64,000 bases of DNA from Phycisphaeraceae bacterium (GCA_028277745.1 JANQFR010000013.1:1-64000), one strand, 5' to 3'. Positions 8,776 to 17,680 are shown, counted from the stretch's first letter. Made by a program: numbers and translations. The notes: a model not told the origin generated them from the letters alone.

Positions 8776-9498
8776 ATGTTCGAAGTTCACAATGGCTCCA
8801 TGCGGCTGTTTAAGGCCAGCGGAATCAACGTCTACCTGCATTGGTCGTGGTTTGCGCTGGTCTTTGTGTTTTACTGGATCGGGGCCTTCGAGCCCGACCC
8901 GTTTTGGGGGGTGATGAAGTTTCTGGCCTTGTTTGCAATCGTGCTCCTGCACGAGTTCGGCCACGCGCTGGCGTGCCGATCGGTCGGCGGGCGGGCAAAC
9001 ACGATCATGCTCTGGCCTCTTGGCGGCGTGGCCTTCGTCAGCCCGCCCCCGAGGCCCGGCGCGGTGCTCTGGTCCATCGCTGCGGGGCCGCTCGTCAATG
9101 TCCTGCTGGTCCCGGTCACCTTGGCCGCGTATGTCCTGGTGGTCGGCCAAACGCCGATGGGACAGTGGAGCCCGATCCAGGATTTCGTCGCTTCCGTCAC
9201 CGTGATCAATGCCCTGCTGCTGGCCTTTAACATGCTCCCCATCTATCCGCTGGACGGCGGCCAGATCCTCCAATCCATCCTCTGGTTCTTTGTCGGCCGC
9301 ACCCGGAGCCTGCGCTTCGCCGCGATCGTGGGGTTGGTGTGTGCCCCGATCCTGTTCGTCATTGCCTTGTTGATCGGCTGGCCGCTCCTCCTGGTGATCG
9401 CGATCTTTATCGGGTGGCAAGCGTACATGGGCTACCGGGCGGCCGTGGCCATGGCTCAACGCGAGCAGATGATGAACCCATGGGAAGCGACCCGCTAA
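8776..9498 (+). CDS. site-2 protease family (M50) membrane metalloprotease
   Basis: A 240-residue polytopic membrane protein of the M50 site-2 protease family, which cleaves substrates within the membrane. The zinc motif HEFGH (HExxH) lies at about residue 58, in a hydrophobic segment, and the second ligand motif is YPLDGGQ (LDG) at about residue 160. Several further hydrophobic segments fit five or six membrane helices. No CBS or PDZ domain is attached, so this is the short form. No Shine-Dalgarno is seen; a TATACT box at 8764-8769 ends 6 bases before the ATG, suggesting a leaderless mRNA. It is divergent from the SDR gene with under 60 bases between them. Confidence 0.9.
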   Translation: MFEVHNGSMRLFKASGINVYLHWSWFALVFVFYWIGAFEPDPFWGVMKFLALFAIVLLHEFGHALACRSVGGRANTIMLWPLGGVAFVSPPPRPGAVLWSIAAGPLVNVLLVPVTLAAYVLVVGQTPMGQWSPIQDFVASVTVINALLLAFNMLPIYPLDGGQILQSILWFFVGRTRSLRFAAIVGLVCAPILFVIALLIGWPLLLVIAIFIGWQAYMGYRAAVAMAQREQMMNPWEATR

Positions 9499-9520
9499 AG
9501 CATGCATCGTTCAACGCCGG

Positions 9521-9544
9521 AGCCCCGCATGCACATGCGGGGCT
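9521..9544. terminator. perfect GC-rich hairpin between convergent genes
   Basis: AGCCCCGCAT (9521-9530) and ATGCGGGGCT (9535-9544) pair perfectly around a 4-base loop. The hairpin lies between the 3' ends of the M50 gene and pth. There is no T-tract on either strand, so it may act as an mRNA 3' end or with Rho rather than as a classical intrinsic terminator. Confidence 0.5.
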
Positions 9545-9578
9545 TAGGGACGCGGCGAACGGGGCGGGCGGCGCAGAT

Positions 9579-10139
9579 TTACTGCGAGTTGTACCCTGTC
9601 ATCGCCTGGTCGATGCCGTGGGTGATCCAGCACTCGATAGCGTCGCAGGCGCGGTCGAGGACGGCGTCGAGCTTAATGGACTGCTCGGTGCTGAACCGGC
9701 TCAGGACGTAGTCCGCCTGGGGGACGCGGCCGGGCGGGTCGATGCCGATGCGCAGGCGGGGGTAGGCCGGCCCGCCGAGTTTCTGCTGGATATCCTTGAG
9801 GCCGTTGTGCCCCCCGGCCGAGCCCTCCGGGCGGAGGCGGATCCTTCCGACCGGCAGGGCGACCTCATCCACGATAATCATCAGGTCGGCCAAGTCGAGC
9901 TTGTAGAAGTTGACCGCCTCGCCGACCGCGAGCCCGCTACGGTTCACGTAAGTCGCCGGCTGCATGAGCACGACTTTTTCGCCCGCGATCACGCCTTCGA
10001 GCACGCCGGCGTGGAACTTGGTCTTGACGCCGGTGATGGCGTGGCGCTGAGCCAGGCGCTCGACCGCCATGAACCCGGCGTTGTGCCGGGTCTTGGCGTA
10101 TTCGGAGCCGGGGTTGCCCAGGCCAACGATCAAGCGCAT
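9579..10139 (-). CDS. pth: peptidyl-tRNA hydrolase
   Basis: A 186-residue bacterial Pth that releases tRNA from stalled peptidyl-tRNA. The N-terminal signature IVGLGNPGSEYAKTRHNAGF carries the conserved Asn and the catalytic His, and the later segments LMQPATYVNRSG, DEVALPVGRIRL and SAGGHNGLKDI are all as expected. Length is normal. It is the last gene of the conserved glmU-prs-rplY-pth order, 53 bases after rplY, and ends near a strong hairpin at 9521-9544. Cytoplasmic and essential in most bacteria. Confidence 0.97.
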   Translation of the reverse strand: MRLIVGLGNPGSEYAKTRHNAGFMAVERLAQRHAITGVKTKFHAGVLEGVIAGEKVVLMQPATYVNRSGLAVGEAVNFYKLDLADLMIIVDEVALPVGRIRLRPEGSAGGHNGLKDIQQKLGGPAYPRLRIGIDPPGRVPQADYVLSRFSTEQSIKLDAVLDRACDAIECWITHGIDQAMTGYNSQ

Positions 10140-10192
10140 GGCGGCTTCGAGGAGGGTTGAACAGCAGGTGGCGGCGAACGGTTGGCCGGGGT

Positions 10193-10834
10193 TTACTCGG
10201 CTTCGTCTTCCTTCTTGGCGCCGATGACCTCGGGCTCGCCTTCGGCGGCTTCGGCCTCGACGGCTTCTTCTTCCTCGATCTCGGCCATGATCTGGACCTG
10301 GGCGATGATCGTCTCCGGGTCGGTGACCGCAACGACGCCGGCGGGCAGGGTCAGGTCGGCGACCGTGATCGGGGCATCGGTCGTCAGCTCGCTGATGTCA
10401 TGGATCAGCCGCTCGGGGATCGCGTCGGCCCGGCACTTGACCGTAACCGTGGACAGCGGGTGATCGAGCACCGCGCCGGCTTCCTGCAGGGACTTGGGAT
10501 CGCCGGTGAGTTCCAGCTCGACCTCAACCTCGACCTCTTCGGACAGGTCCACACGGGCCAGGTCCACGTGGATGATGTGGTCGCCGAGGTAGTCCCACTG
10601 GATATCCTTGATCAGGCAGGGCTCGGTCTTCCCGGCGACCTGGGCGTTAACGAGTTGGGTGTTCTCATGTAGCAGGCCGGTAATCACCTGGGCGTCGACG
10701 GCGACGTGGACCGGGTCCTGCTTGTGGCCGTAGACCACGGCGGGGATCTGGCCGGCCTCGCGCAGGCGGGCGCTGTAGCGGGAGCCGGTCTTGTCGCGGG
10801 CGGTGGTTTCGAGTGTGGGGATGTCTTGGGCCAT
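10193..10834 (-). CDS. rplY: 50S ribosomal protein L25 (long Ctc form)
   Basis: A 213-residue L25 of the TL5/Ctc type: an N-terminal 5S rRNA-binding domain (TARDKTGSRYSARLREAG, IPAVVYGHKQDP) and a C-terminal beta domain, ending in an acidic tail rich in Glu and Ala. The frame is open far upstream, but ATG 10834 has AGGAG a few bases before it and gives the standard N-terminus. It sits between prs and pth, in the order known from Firmicutes and other phyla. The acidic tail is normal for the long form. Confidence 0.95.
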   Translation of the reverse strand: MAQDIPTLETTARDKTGSRYSARLREAGQIPAVVYGHKQDPVHVAVDAQVITGLLHENTQLVNAQVAGKTEPCLIKDIQWDYLGDHIIHVDLARVDLSEEVEVEVELELTGDPKSLQEAGAVLDHPLSTVTVKCRADAIPERLIHDISELTTDAPITVADLTLPAGVVAVTDPETIIAQVQIMAEIEEEEAVEAEAAEGEPEVIGAKKEDEAE

Positions 10835-10872
10835 GATGGATGCTCCTGTCGGGTGTGTAGCTGTCTTGGGGA

Positions 10873-11859
10873 TTAACGTTGGCCGCGGGCGCCGTTCTTG
10901 CGGAACAGCGACGACACGGACTGGTTGTGGTGGACGCGGCGCATCGCATCGCCGATGAGCTCCGCCACGGAGAGTTCGGAGAGCTTGTCGACGATGGGCT
11001 CGCACCGGCCGGCGCAGGGGATGGTGTCGGTAACAACGACGCGGCTGATGGGCGCTTCCTTGAGCCGCTCCATGGCCAGGCCGACGAACACGGGGTGGGT
11101 CGCCGCGGCGACGACGTCCCGCACGCCGCGGGACTTGAGCAGCCGGGCGGCCTCGCACATCGTGCCCGCGGTGGTGATCATGTCGTCAACCATCAGGGCG
11201 GTCTTGCCCTCGACGTCGCCAATGATATTGGCCGACTCCACCTCGCTGCCGGACTTGCGGCGTTTGTCGATGATCGCCAGATCCCCCCCGAGCCAGTTGG
11301 CGTACTTGTTGGCCATCTTGACGTTGCCCACGTCGGGGCTTACCAGCACGAGGTCGCCCAGCTCGTCCTTGATCGATTCGAGGTGATCGACCAGCACCGG
11401 CGCGGCGTGCAGATGATCGACCGGCATATCGAAGAAGCCCTGGATCTGCTCGGCGTGCAGGTCCATCGCCATGATGCGGTTGGCGCCGGCCACGGTGAGC
11501 AGGTTGGCCACGAGCTTGGCGGTGATAGGCACCCGGCCCTCGTCCTTGCGGTCCTGCCGGGCGTAGCCAAAATACGGGATCACCGCCGTGATGCGCTGAG
11601 CCGAGGCGCGTTTGAGACAGTCGATATAGATCAACAGCTCCATCAGGTGAGCGTTGACCGGGTTGTAGGTCGACTGGACCACGAAGCAGTCGCGGCCGCG
11701 CACGTCCTCCTCGATCTTGACGAACACCTCGCCGTCGGGGAACAGCTCGGTCTTGCCCTGCCCCATGGGCAGGTTCAGGTGCTGGCAGATGCTCTCGCAC
11801 AGCCCCCGGCTGGCGCGGCCGCAGAAAATCTTCATCTGGCTGGCGTCGTCGTGGCTCAT
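10873..11859 (-). CDS. prs: ribose-phosphate pyrophosphokinase
   Basis: Makes PRPP from ribose 5-phosphate and ATP for nucleotide, His and Trp synthesis. The 328-residue protein begins with the typical FCGRASRGLCESICQHL region and contains RQDRKDEGRVPITAKLVANLL, the ribose-5-phosphate loop VDDMITTAGTM, and the DLHAEQIQGFFD metal-binding region. Its start overlaps the end of the upstream glmU-like gene by 4 bases, so the two are translationally coupled. It precedes rplY by 38 bases. Length and motifs are complete. Confidence 0.97.
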   Translation of the reverse strand: MSHDDASQMKIFCGRASRGLCESICQHLNLPMGQGKTELFPDGEVFVKIEEDVRGRDCFVVQSTYNPVNAHLMELLIYIDCLKRASAQRITAVIPYFGYARQDRKDEGRVPITAKLVANLLTVAGANRIMAMDLHAEQIQGFFDMPVDHLHAAPVLVDHLESIKDELGDLVLVSPDVGNVKMANKYANWLGGDLAIIDKRRKSGSEVESANIIGDVEGKTALMVDDMITTAGTMCEAARLLKSRGVRDVVAAATHPVFVGLAMERLKEAPISRVVVTDTIPCAGRCEPIVDKLSELSVAELIGDAMRRVHHNQSVSSLFRKNGARGQR

Positions 11860-12638
11860 GCGACCTGTCCTTTCTGAGAGGCGACGCGCGCCGAGAGGAT
11901 GCGGTCGACCTCCGCGAGCTGCTGGGGCGTGTTGATGCTCAACACATCCTCGGCGGGGACGGCGTCGACCACGACCACGGTCTTGCCCTGTTGCTTGAGC
12001 AGGCCCGGCGCGTCGGTGAGGTAATACTCCCCCGAAGCGTTGTCATTGCTGACCCGGTCGAGGGCGATAAACAGGGCGTGGGCGTCGAAGCAGTAATAGG
12101 AGGGGTTGACCTCCTGGATCGCGAGCTGCTCGGGGGTGGCGTCTTTCTGCTCGACGATGGCCTCGAAGTCGCCGCTGGAGCTGCGCACCACGCGGCCGTA
12201 GCCGGTGGGGTCGTCGATGACGGAGGTGGCGAGGGTGGCGTCGGCCTTGCGGCGGCGGTGGATCTCGAGGACCCGGGCGAGGGTGGTGTGGCGGATCAGG
12301 GGTCCGTCGCCGGCGAGGACGAACGTGTCCCCGGCCGGCATCTGCTCGAACCGCGGACGGGCCATCATGGCGGCGTGGCCGGTGCCCAGTTGCTCGGCCT
12401 GCTCGACGAACACGCAGCTCGGCTCGTCAGCGAGCGCCGCCTGGACCAGGTCGGCCCTGTAGCCGACCACCACGACGATCGTGCCGACCCCCGCCTTCTT
12501 GCACGCCTCGACGACCCAGCAGATCATCGGCCGCCCGGCGACCTCGTATAGCACCTTGGGCGCGTCTCCGCCCATCCGCGTGCCCTTGCCGGCCGCCAGG
12601 ATGATCGCCGCGGGCGGGTTCGATAGCGTGTCGGTCAT
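11856..12638 (-). CDS. GlmU-type nucleotidyltransferase, pyrophosphorylase domain only
   Basis: A 260-residue sugar-nucleotide pyrophosphorylase related to the N-terminal half of GlmU, which makes UDP-GlcNAc from UTP and GlcNAc-1-P. The nucleotide loop LAAGKGTRMGGDAPKVL is intact, and GTGHAAMMA, LAGDGPLI and EVNPSYYCFD match the uridyltransferase domain. The left-handed beta-helix acetyltransferase half of normal GlmU (about 200 residues) is absent, and the next gene starts at once, so acetylation must be done by another protein. An AAAGGACG site precedes ATG 12638. First gene of the operon with prs, rplY and pth. Confidence 0.88.
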   Translation of the reverse strand: MTDTLSNPPAAIILAAGKGTRMGGDAPKVLYEVAGRPMICWVVEACKKAGVGTIVVVVGYRADLVQAALADEPSCVFVEQAEQLGTGHAAMMARPRFEQMPAGDTFVLAGDGPLIRHTTLARVLEIHRRRKADATLATSVIDDPTGYGRVVRSSSGDFEAIVEQKDATPEQLAIQEVNPSYYCFDAHALFIALDRVSNDNASGEYYLTDAPGLLKQQGKTVVVVDAVPAEDVLSINTPQQLAEVDRILSARVASQKGQVA

Positions 12639-12690
12639 CGCGTCGTCCTTTCGCGCTTGTGGTCAGGGCGGGGTCTCAAGCCCGACAAAG

Positions 12691-12761
12691 CAGGCCCACT
12701 AGGATTCGAACCTAGACTACAAGTACCAAAAACTTGGGTGCTGCCATTACACCATGGGCCT
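12691..12761 (-). tRNA. tRNA-Gln (UUG)
   Basis: On the minus strand a 71-base cloverleaf is formed: acceptor AGGCCCA pairs with TGGGCCT, the anticodon stem CAAGT pairs with ACTTG around loop TTTTGGT (anticodon TTG), and the T-arm carries GGTTCGAAT. The discriminator base is G. CCA is not encoded. It lies just upstream of the glmU-prs-rplY-pth operon on the same strand. Confidence 0.95.
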
Positions 12762-13008
12762 GTCGGGCCGTGATCCGAACCGGGCCGCGCCGGGCGGTCC
12801 GGCCTGGGCGACCCCTGGCTGGCCCGCCGTGACCGACGGTTCAGGAAGGGATGCCCGGCTACACTGGAGAGACTCGACGGCCCGGCTGCCGGAGCGGGTC
12901 CGGGGCGTCTGGTGTCCGCGCCGCATCGCTTTGTCGCGGTCGGTCTGCATCCAGGGCCGCAGTTTAGGATTTCGCCCTCCCCTTGTAAAGCCCGCCGGGC
13001 CGCCATAT

Positions 13009-13037
13009 TTGCATCCCCGGCCCGTCTGGCCTATATT
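13009..13037 (+). promoter_or_regulatory. sigma70-type promoter of rpsL-rpsG
   Basis: TTGCAT (13009-13014) and TATATT (13032-13037) are separated by 17 bases. The -10 box matches the consensus at 5 of 6 positions. It lies 33 bases before the rpsL ATG and inside the roughly 310-base stretch between tRNA-Gln and rpsL. Apart from this promoter I see no other feature in that stretch. Confidence 0.72.
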
Positions 13038-13070
13038 ACGCGGCTCGAAACGCCGTCCAGAGAACGACCG

Positions 13071-13445
13071 ATGCCCACCATCAACCAACTCGTCCGCAAG
13101 CCCCGCGCCACCCCCAAGGCCAAGTCGAAGGTCAAGGACCTCGACGAGTGCCCCCAGAAACGCGGCGTCTGCCTCCAGGTCAAGACCGTGACCCCCAAGA
13201 AGCCCAACTCGGCGCTGCGGAAGGTCGCCCGTGTCCGCCTGTCCAACGGCAAGGAAGTCACCGCCTACATCGGCGGTGAGGGGCATAACCTCCAGGAGCA
13301 CTCGATCGTCCTCGTCCGCGGCGGCCGTGTCCGCGACCTGCCCGGTGTGCGGTACCACGTCGTCCGCGGCAGCCTCGACACCCTCGGCGTCGACGGTCGG
13401 CGTCAGGGCCGCTCCAAGTACGGCGTCAAGCAAGCTAAAGGTTGA
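13071..13445 (+). CDS. rpsL: 30S ribosomal protein S12
   Basis: A 124-residue S12, a core decoding-site protein. The N-terminus [12 protein letters not shown], the [19 protein letters not shown] loop (streptomycin/decoding region with the conserved Lys) and the C-terminal GVKDRR-type segment, here [13 protein letters not shown], are all present. The frame is open upstream, but only ATG 13071 gives the universal N-terminus. rpsG follows 133 bases later, so the str gene order is kept in part; fusA and tuf do not follow. Confidence 0.97.
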   Translation: MPTINQLVRKPRATPKAKSKVKDLDECPQKRGVCLQVKTVTPKKPNSALRKVARVRLSNGKEVTAYIGGEGHNLQEHSIVLVRGGRVRDLPGVRYHVVRGSLDTLGVDGRRQGRSKYGVKQAKG

Positions 13446-13578
13446 CTTGTAAAGCCGCGGCCAATGGCTGCGGTCCCCCATGTTTCCCATTCGACACCGG
13501 CAAGTAATCGCGTCCGGGCCAACGACGCGGTGAACACACAGCCCCGACCCGGGGCAGATGAGCCAGGAAAGGACCCCT

Positions 13579-14055
<477 letters not shown>

Positions 14056-14084
14056 ACCAGCAAGCGCCGTTGACAGGAATCCTC

Positions 14085-14135
14085 TAGCCGGCGGGCTACG
14101 CCCGCCTGGGCCAGGGCCGCGTAGCGGCCCGGCTA
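14085..14135 (+). repeat. double-palindrome intergenic repeat, copy A
   Basis: A 51-base element framed by TAGCC at the left and GGCTA at the right. It holds two adjacent hairpins, one with stem GGCGGGC/GCCCGCC and one with stem GGGCCGC/GCGGCCC. It matches the reverse complement of copy D (50780-50830) at 49 of 51 positions. It lies just 3' of rpsG. Confidence 0.85.
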
Positions 14136-14213
14136 AGAGCGTTTCAGTTTGGCTCGCATCGCTTGACCGTCATTTCACCGCGAAACGTCCGCCCGGCGGC
14201 GTACAATACGGCG

Positions 14214-15305
14214 ATGTCGCAGGGCCTCGATCGCTACCACCGACAGATGCTCTTGCCGGGCTTTGGCGAAGACGGCCAGGCCAGGCTGGGCCACGCCAAG
14301 GCGCTGCTGGTGGGCTGTGGGGCGTTGGGGTCGATCATCGCCGACAGCCTCTGCCGCGCGGGTGTGGGGTGTCTGGTGATCGCCGACCGGGACGTGGTGG
14401 AACTGACCAACCTCCAGCGGCAGGTGCTCTTCGACGAGCGGGACGCCGCCGAGGCCACGCCCAAGGCCGAGGCGGCCCGACGCAAGCTCTCGGCGATCAA
14501 TAGTCAGGTCCGGGTCGACGCGGTGGTGGACGATGTCAACCACACCAACATCGAGCGTCTGGCCGACGGCTGCGGCGTGATCGTCGACGGGACCGACAAC
14601 TTCGAGACCCGCTATCTGATCAACGACGTGGCGGTGAAGCACGGCGTGCCCTACGTGTACGGCGGAGCGGTCGGAACCGTGGGGATGTGCTACACCATCC
14701 TGCCCCACACGCCGGGGGGCGATGCGCCATGGGAGAGGATCGGTCGGGCGACGCCGGACCTGCGTGACTTGTTCGACCAGCCCCCTCCGCCCGGCTCGAC
14801 GCCGACCTGCGACACCGCGGGCGTGCTTGGGCCCGCCGTCGGCGTCGTCGCGCACCTCCAGGCCGCCGAGGCGATCAAGGTCCTGCTGGGCGCTTTCGAG
14901 GCGGTTAACCCGAAGATGGTGCACGTCGACCTGTGGGCCAACACGATCCGCCAGTTCGACGTCGCCGCCGCTTATGGCGCCGGCGATGGGGTCTGCTCGA
15001 AGCAACGCCGGTTTGATTACCTCAACGGCGCCCGGGGCAGCGGCGTGACCTCCCTCTGCGGCCGCAACGCGGTCCAGATCACCCGCCCCGATCGCCCGGC
15101 CGGGCCGATCGATTTCGACCGGATCGCCGACCGGCTGCGCGCCCACGGCGATGTGCGCACCAGCCGCTTCATGCTCCGCGCCAACCTCACCGATGGCGGC
15201 GAGCCGTACGAACTGACCTTGTTCACCGATGGGCGGGCGATCGTCAAAGGCACCGATGAGCCAGCCACCGCCCGTTCGATCTACGCCCGGTACGTCGGGG
15301 CCTGA
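14214..15305 (+). CDS. ThiF/MoeB/HesA-family E1-like adenylyltransferase
   Basis: A 363-residue enzyme of the E1-like superfamily, which adenylates the C-terminus of a ubiquitin-like sulfur carrier. It shows the RYHRQMLLPGFGEDGQ start, the ATP loop GCGALGSIIADSLCRAGVG, DRDVVELTNLQRQVLFDE, and DGTDNFETRYLINDV. Instead of a rhodanese domain there is a C-terminal module of about 65 residues. Two DinB-like genes and a cysteine desulfurase follow on the same strand, which fits a sulfur-transfer role. No Shine-Dalgarno precedes ATG 14214; a TACAAT box ends 6 bases upstream, so the mRNA may be leaderless. Whether the carrier is ThiS- or MoaD-like is unknown. Confidence 0.88.
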   Translation: MSQGLDRYHRQMLLPGFGEDGQARLGHAKALLVGCGALGSIIADSLCRAGVGCLVIADRDVVELTNLQRQVLFDERDAAEATPKAEAARRKLSAINSQVRVDAVVDDVNHTNIERLADGCGVIVDGTDNFETRYLINDVAVKHGVPYVYGGAVGTVGMCYTILPHTPGGDAPWERIGRATPDLRDLFDQPPPPGSTPTCDTAGVLGPAVGVVAHLQAAEAIKVLLGAFEAVNPKMVHVDLWANTIRQFDVAAAYGAGDGVCSKQRRFDYLNGARGSGVTSLCGRNAVQITRPDRPAGPIDFDRIADRLRAHGDVRTSRFMLRANLTDGGEPYELTLFTDGRAIVKGTDEPATARSIYARYVGA

Positions 15306-15325
15306 CCCGACCGGAGACGCCAGTG

Positions 15326-15817
15326 ATGGACCCTAGTCAGTTGCACTGTTTTGCGTTTAATCTGGGGTACGCCCAGATGCTCATGAACGACATCGAAGAC
15401 GCCCGCATGGCTGAACAGCCGGGCGGGCTGACGAACCACCCCGCCTGGACATTAGGGCACCTGATTTATTCGTTGGACGGAGCGGTGCAGTTGCTGGGTG
15501 AGAAGTCGGTGTTCGTACCCGACGAAGATTGGAACGAACGTTTCGGTATGGGGTCGACGCCCAGCGCAGATCGGGGAGCTTACCCCGCCAAGCAAGCGTT
15601 GCTCGACGCGTTGGTGGCCGGGCATGAGCAACTCACGCCCGCGGTTCAGGCGGCCGACGAGAAACGCCTGGCCGCGGCCATGCCCGACAAGCACTTCCGC
15701 CGGATCATGCCGACCATCGGCAACGGTGTGGCCTTTCTGATGGGCATCCATTACGCGACCCACCTCGGCGAGTTGGCGGCGTGGCGTAGGGCCGCGGGCT
15801 ACCCGCGGGTCATCTAA
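15326..15817 (+). CDS. DinB-like four-helix protein (paralogue 1)
   Basis: A 163-residue protein of the DinB superfamily (four-helix bundle with a His-based metal site). The conserved ligands are visible: WTLGHL near residue 48 and the HYATHLGEL His-x3-His motif near residue 143, followed by the usual AWRRAAGYP tail. Some members are thiol-dependent transferases. It begins 20 bases after the ThiF-like gene and is followed after 20 bases by a second DinB-like gene. GTG 15323 is an alternative start one codon upstream. The substrate is unknown. Confidence 0.85.
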   Translation: MDPSQLHCFAFNLGYAQMLMNDIEDARMAEQPGGLTNHPAWTLGHLIYSLDGAVQLLGEKSVFVPDEDWNERFGMGSTPSADRGAYPAKQALLDALVAGHEQLTPAVQAADEKRLAAAMPDKHFRRIMPTIGNGVAFLMGIHYATHLGELAAWRRAAGYPRVI

Positions 15818-15837
15818 CCTTTCCTGAAAGGTCAAGC

Positions 15838-16326
15838 GTGCTTCGATCTCTCAACGCGATCTATGCGAACAATCTCGACTACACCCGGCGGCTCACCGCC
15901 GACCTCGATGATGCGAACGTCTGCGCGCAGCCGGCGCCGAACATGAACCACGCCGCCTGGGTGGTCGGCCACCTCGCGTTGACCGCCGACCGAGTCACCT
16001 GCGGCATGCTGCTGGGCATCGAGCCGGCCCTGCCCGACGTGTGGAAAAACCTTTTCAGCGGCCGATCCCGCCCCAACCCCGACCGATCGCTCTACCCGCC
16101 GCTTACAGACCTGGTCGAGGCGCTGGCGTCGCGTCACGCGGCTGTTTCCGAGACGCTCGCCAACGCTCAACCGTCTCTGATTGAAAAGGCCACCCCACAC
16201 GAGGGCTTCCGCAAACGGTTCCCGACGATGGGCCAGGCCCTGCTGCACACCATGATCGGCCACGAGCAGATGCACCTGGGCCAACTCAGCGCGTGGCGGC
16301 GCGTGCAGGGGCTGCCGGCGGTGTAA
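15838..16326 (+). CDS. DinB-like four-helix protein (paralogue 2)
   Basis: A 162-residue DinB-superfamily protein with the same layout as its neighbour: WVVGHLALTADR near residue 40 and IGHEQMHLGQLSAWRR with the His-x3-His pattern near residue 140. A GTG start at 15838 is preceded by GAAAGG. The two tandem genes are clearly divergent paralogues rather than recent copies. It ends 2 bases before the cysteine desulfurase gene, so the four genes ThiF-DinB-DinB-desulfurase look like one operon. Confidence 0.85.
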   Translation: MLRSLNAIYANNLDYTRRLTADLDDANVCAQPAPNMNHAAWVVGHLALTADRVTCGMLLGIEPALPDVWKNLFSGRSRPNPDRSLYPPLTDLVEALASRHAAVSETLANAQPSLIEKATPHEGFRKRFPTMGQALLHTMIGHEQMHLGQLSAWRRVQGLPAV

Positions 16327-16328
16327 GC

Positions 16329-17468
16329 ATGATCTATCTCGACAACGCGGCAACGAGTTTTCCCAAAGCGCCGTCGGTCGCGGAGACGGTGGCGGGCTTT
16401 CTCGCGTCCGCCGCCGCGAACCCCGGCCGCAGCGCCCACCGCATGGCGGTCGAGACGGAGCGGCGGATCGACGATGTACGCCTCCGGCTGACGCGGCTCA
16501 TCGGCGGCGACGACCCGCGCCGGATGATCTTCACCCTCAATGGCACCGACGCGCTGAACATCGCGATCAAGGGCGCCCTCGCGGCCGAGCCCGACGGCGC
16601 CCATGTCGTCGCCACCGTGGTCGAGCACAACTCCGTCGCCCGCCCGCTCCGTGCGCTGGCCGATGCCGGGCGGGTCTGCGTGACGTGGGTCGACTGTGAT
16701 GAACAGGGCCATGTCGATCCCGCCGACATCGCGGCGGCGATGACCGACGCGACCCGGCTGGTGGTGATGATCCACGCCTCGAACGTGACAGGCGCGATCC
16801 AGGACGCCGCCGCGGTGGGTCGGGTCGTCCGGGCCCACGGGGCGTTGTTCTGCCTCGACGCGGCGCAGACGATCGGGCTGCTGCCGATCGATGTGGACGC
16901 GATGAACGTGGACCTGCTGGCTTTCCCGGCCCACAAGGCGCTGTTGGGCCCGCCGGGCGTTGGCGGCCTGTGGGTGGGACCGCGGTGTGACCCGGTCATG
17001 AGGCCGTGGCGTGAGGGAGGGACCGGCGGCGACTCGTCGTCGCCGGCTCAACCCGTGGAGTGGCCCCACCGTCTGGAAGCGGGGACCGCCAACACCGCGG
17101 GGATCATCGGGCTGGGCGCCGCCCTGAAGCGGCCGATCGAGGGGCGGCTGGCTCACGAGCGGGAACTGCGGCGGATGCTCATGGATCGGCTCGAGGGCGA
17201 TGGCCGGTTCGCCGTCGTGGGGCCGAGGGATTCGGGCCGGTGCGTCGGCGTGGTGTCGTTGAATGTGGCGGGAAGCGACCCGCACGACGTGGCGGCCATC
17301 CTGGACGACAGCTTCGACATCGCGGTCCGGGCCGGGCTCCACTGTGCGCCGGGCGTTCATCGTCGGCTCGGCACGTTCCCGGCCGGGACCGTGCGGGCGA
17401 GCTTCGGCCCGTTCAACACCGAGGCGGACGTGGACCGTCTGGCCCACGCTCTTGACCAGATCGCTTGA
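16329..17468 (+). CDS. class V aminotransferase, cysteine desulfurase family
   Basis: A 379-residue PLP enzyme of the cysteine desulfurase group, closest in pattern to the EF2568-type subfamily. It starts with IYLDNAATSFPKAP, carries the PLP-lysine in AFPAHKALLGPPGVGGL, and has the candidate active-site Cys in AGLHCAPGVHR. It would take sulfur from cysteine as a persulfide. It is the last gene of the ThiF-DinB-DinB-desulfurase run, so it is the plausible sulfur donor for that system. ATG 16329, right after the previous stop, is the start giving the family N-terminus. A degenerate repeat and two hairpin terminators lie downstream. Confidence 0.9.
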   Translation: MIYLDNAATSFPKAPSVAETVAGFLASAAANPGRSAHRMAVETERRIDDVRLRLTRLIGGDDPRRMIFTLNGTDALNIAIKGALAAEPDGAHVVATVVEHNSVARPLRALADAGRVCVTWVDCDEQGHVDPADIAAAMTDATRLVVMIHASNVTGAIQDAAAVGRVVRAHGALFCLDAAQTIGLLPIDVDAMNVDLLAFPAHKALLGPPGVGGLWVGPRCDPVMRPWREGGTGGDSSSPAQPVEWPHRLEAGTANTAGIIGLGAALKRPIEGRLAHERELRRMLMDRLEGDGRFAVVGPRDSGRCVGVVSLNVAGSDPHDVAAILDDSFDIAVRAGLHCAPGVHRRLGTFPAGTVRASFGPFNTEADVDRLAHALDQIA

Positions 17469-17475
17469 GGGCATA

Positions 17476-17506
17476 TAGCCGGCTCGCTACGCGGCCCTGG
17501 CCCGCC
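17476..17506 (+). repeat. double-palindrome intergenic repeat, degenerate half copy B
   Basis: Begins with TAGCCGG and CGCTACGCGGCCC, matching one hairpin of the 51-base repeat seen at 50780-50830, but the second half is lost or altered. It lies 7 bases after the desulfurase stop codon. Confidence 0.55.
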
Positions 17507-17530
17507 GACAATTCAGGCCTGAGGGGTCAT

Positions 17531-17562
17531 AAAAAAACTCGACCGGCGGTGAGCCGGTCGAG
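17531..17562 (-). terminator. intrinsic terminator of the outer-membrane barrel gene
   Basis: On the minus strand, CTCGACCGGC and GCCGGTCGAG (17562-17553 and 17547-17538) form a perfect 10-bp stem with a 5-base loop, followed at once by seven Ts (17537-17531). It lies about 120 bases after the stop of the porin-like gene. Confidence 0.85.
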
Positions 17563-17637
17563 TCTTGAGTCTGGCGCGATTGAGGTCGGGACCCGGGTTC
17601 CTGGGCAGGTCGTCGACCCCGGCGCCTTGCTTATGCA

Positions 17638-17666
17638 CGCCCCGGACAACCGGGGCGAGATTTTTT
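17638..17666 (+). terminator. intrinsic terminator on the plus strand
   Basis: CGCCCCGG (17638-17645) and CCGGGGCG (17650-17657) form an 8-bp stem with loop ACAA, followed by AGA and six Ts (17661-17666). It would end plus-strand transcripts arriving from the desulfurase operon before they run into the antisense of the barrel gene. Confidence 0.75.
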
Positions 17667-17680
17667 CAGATCACGCGGGC

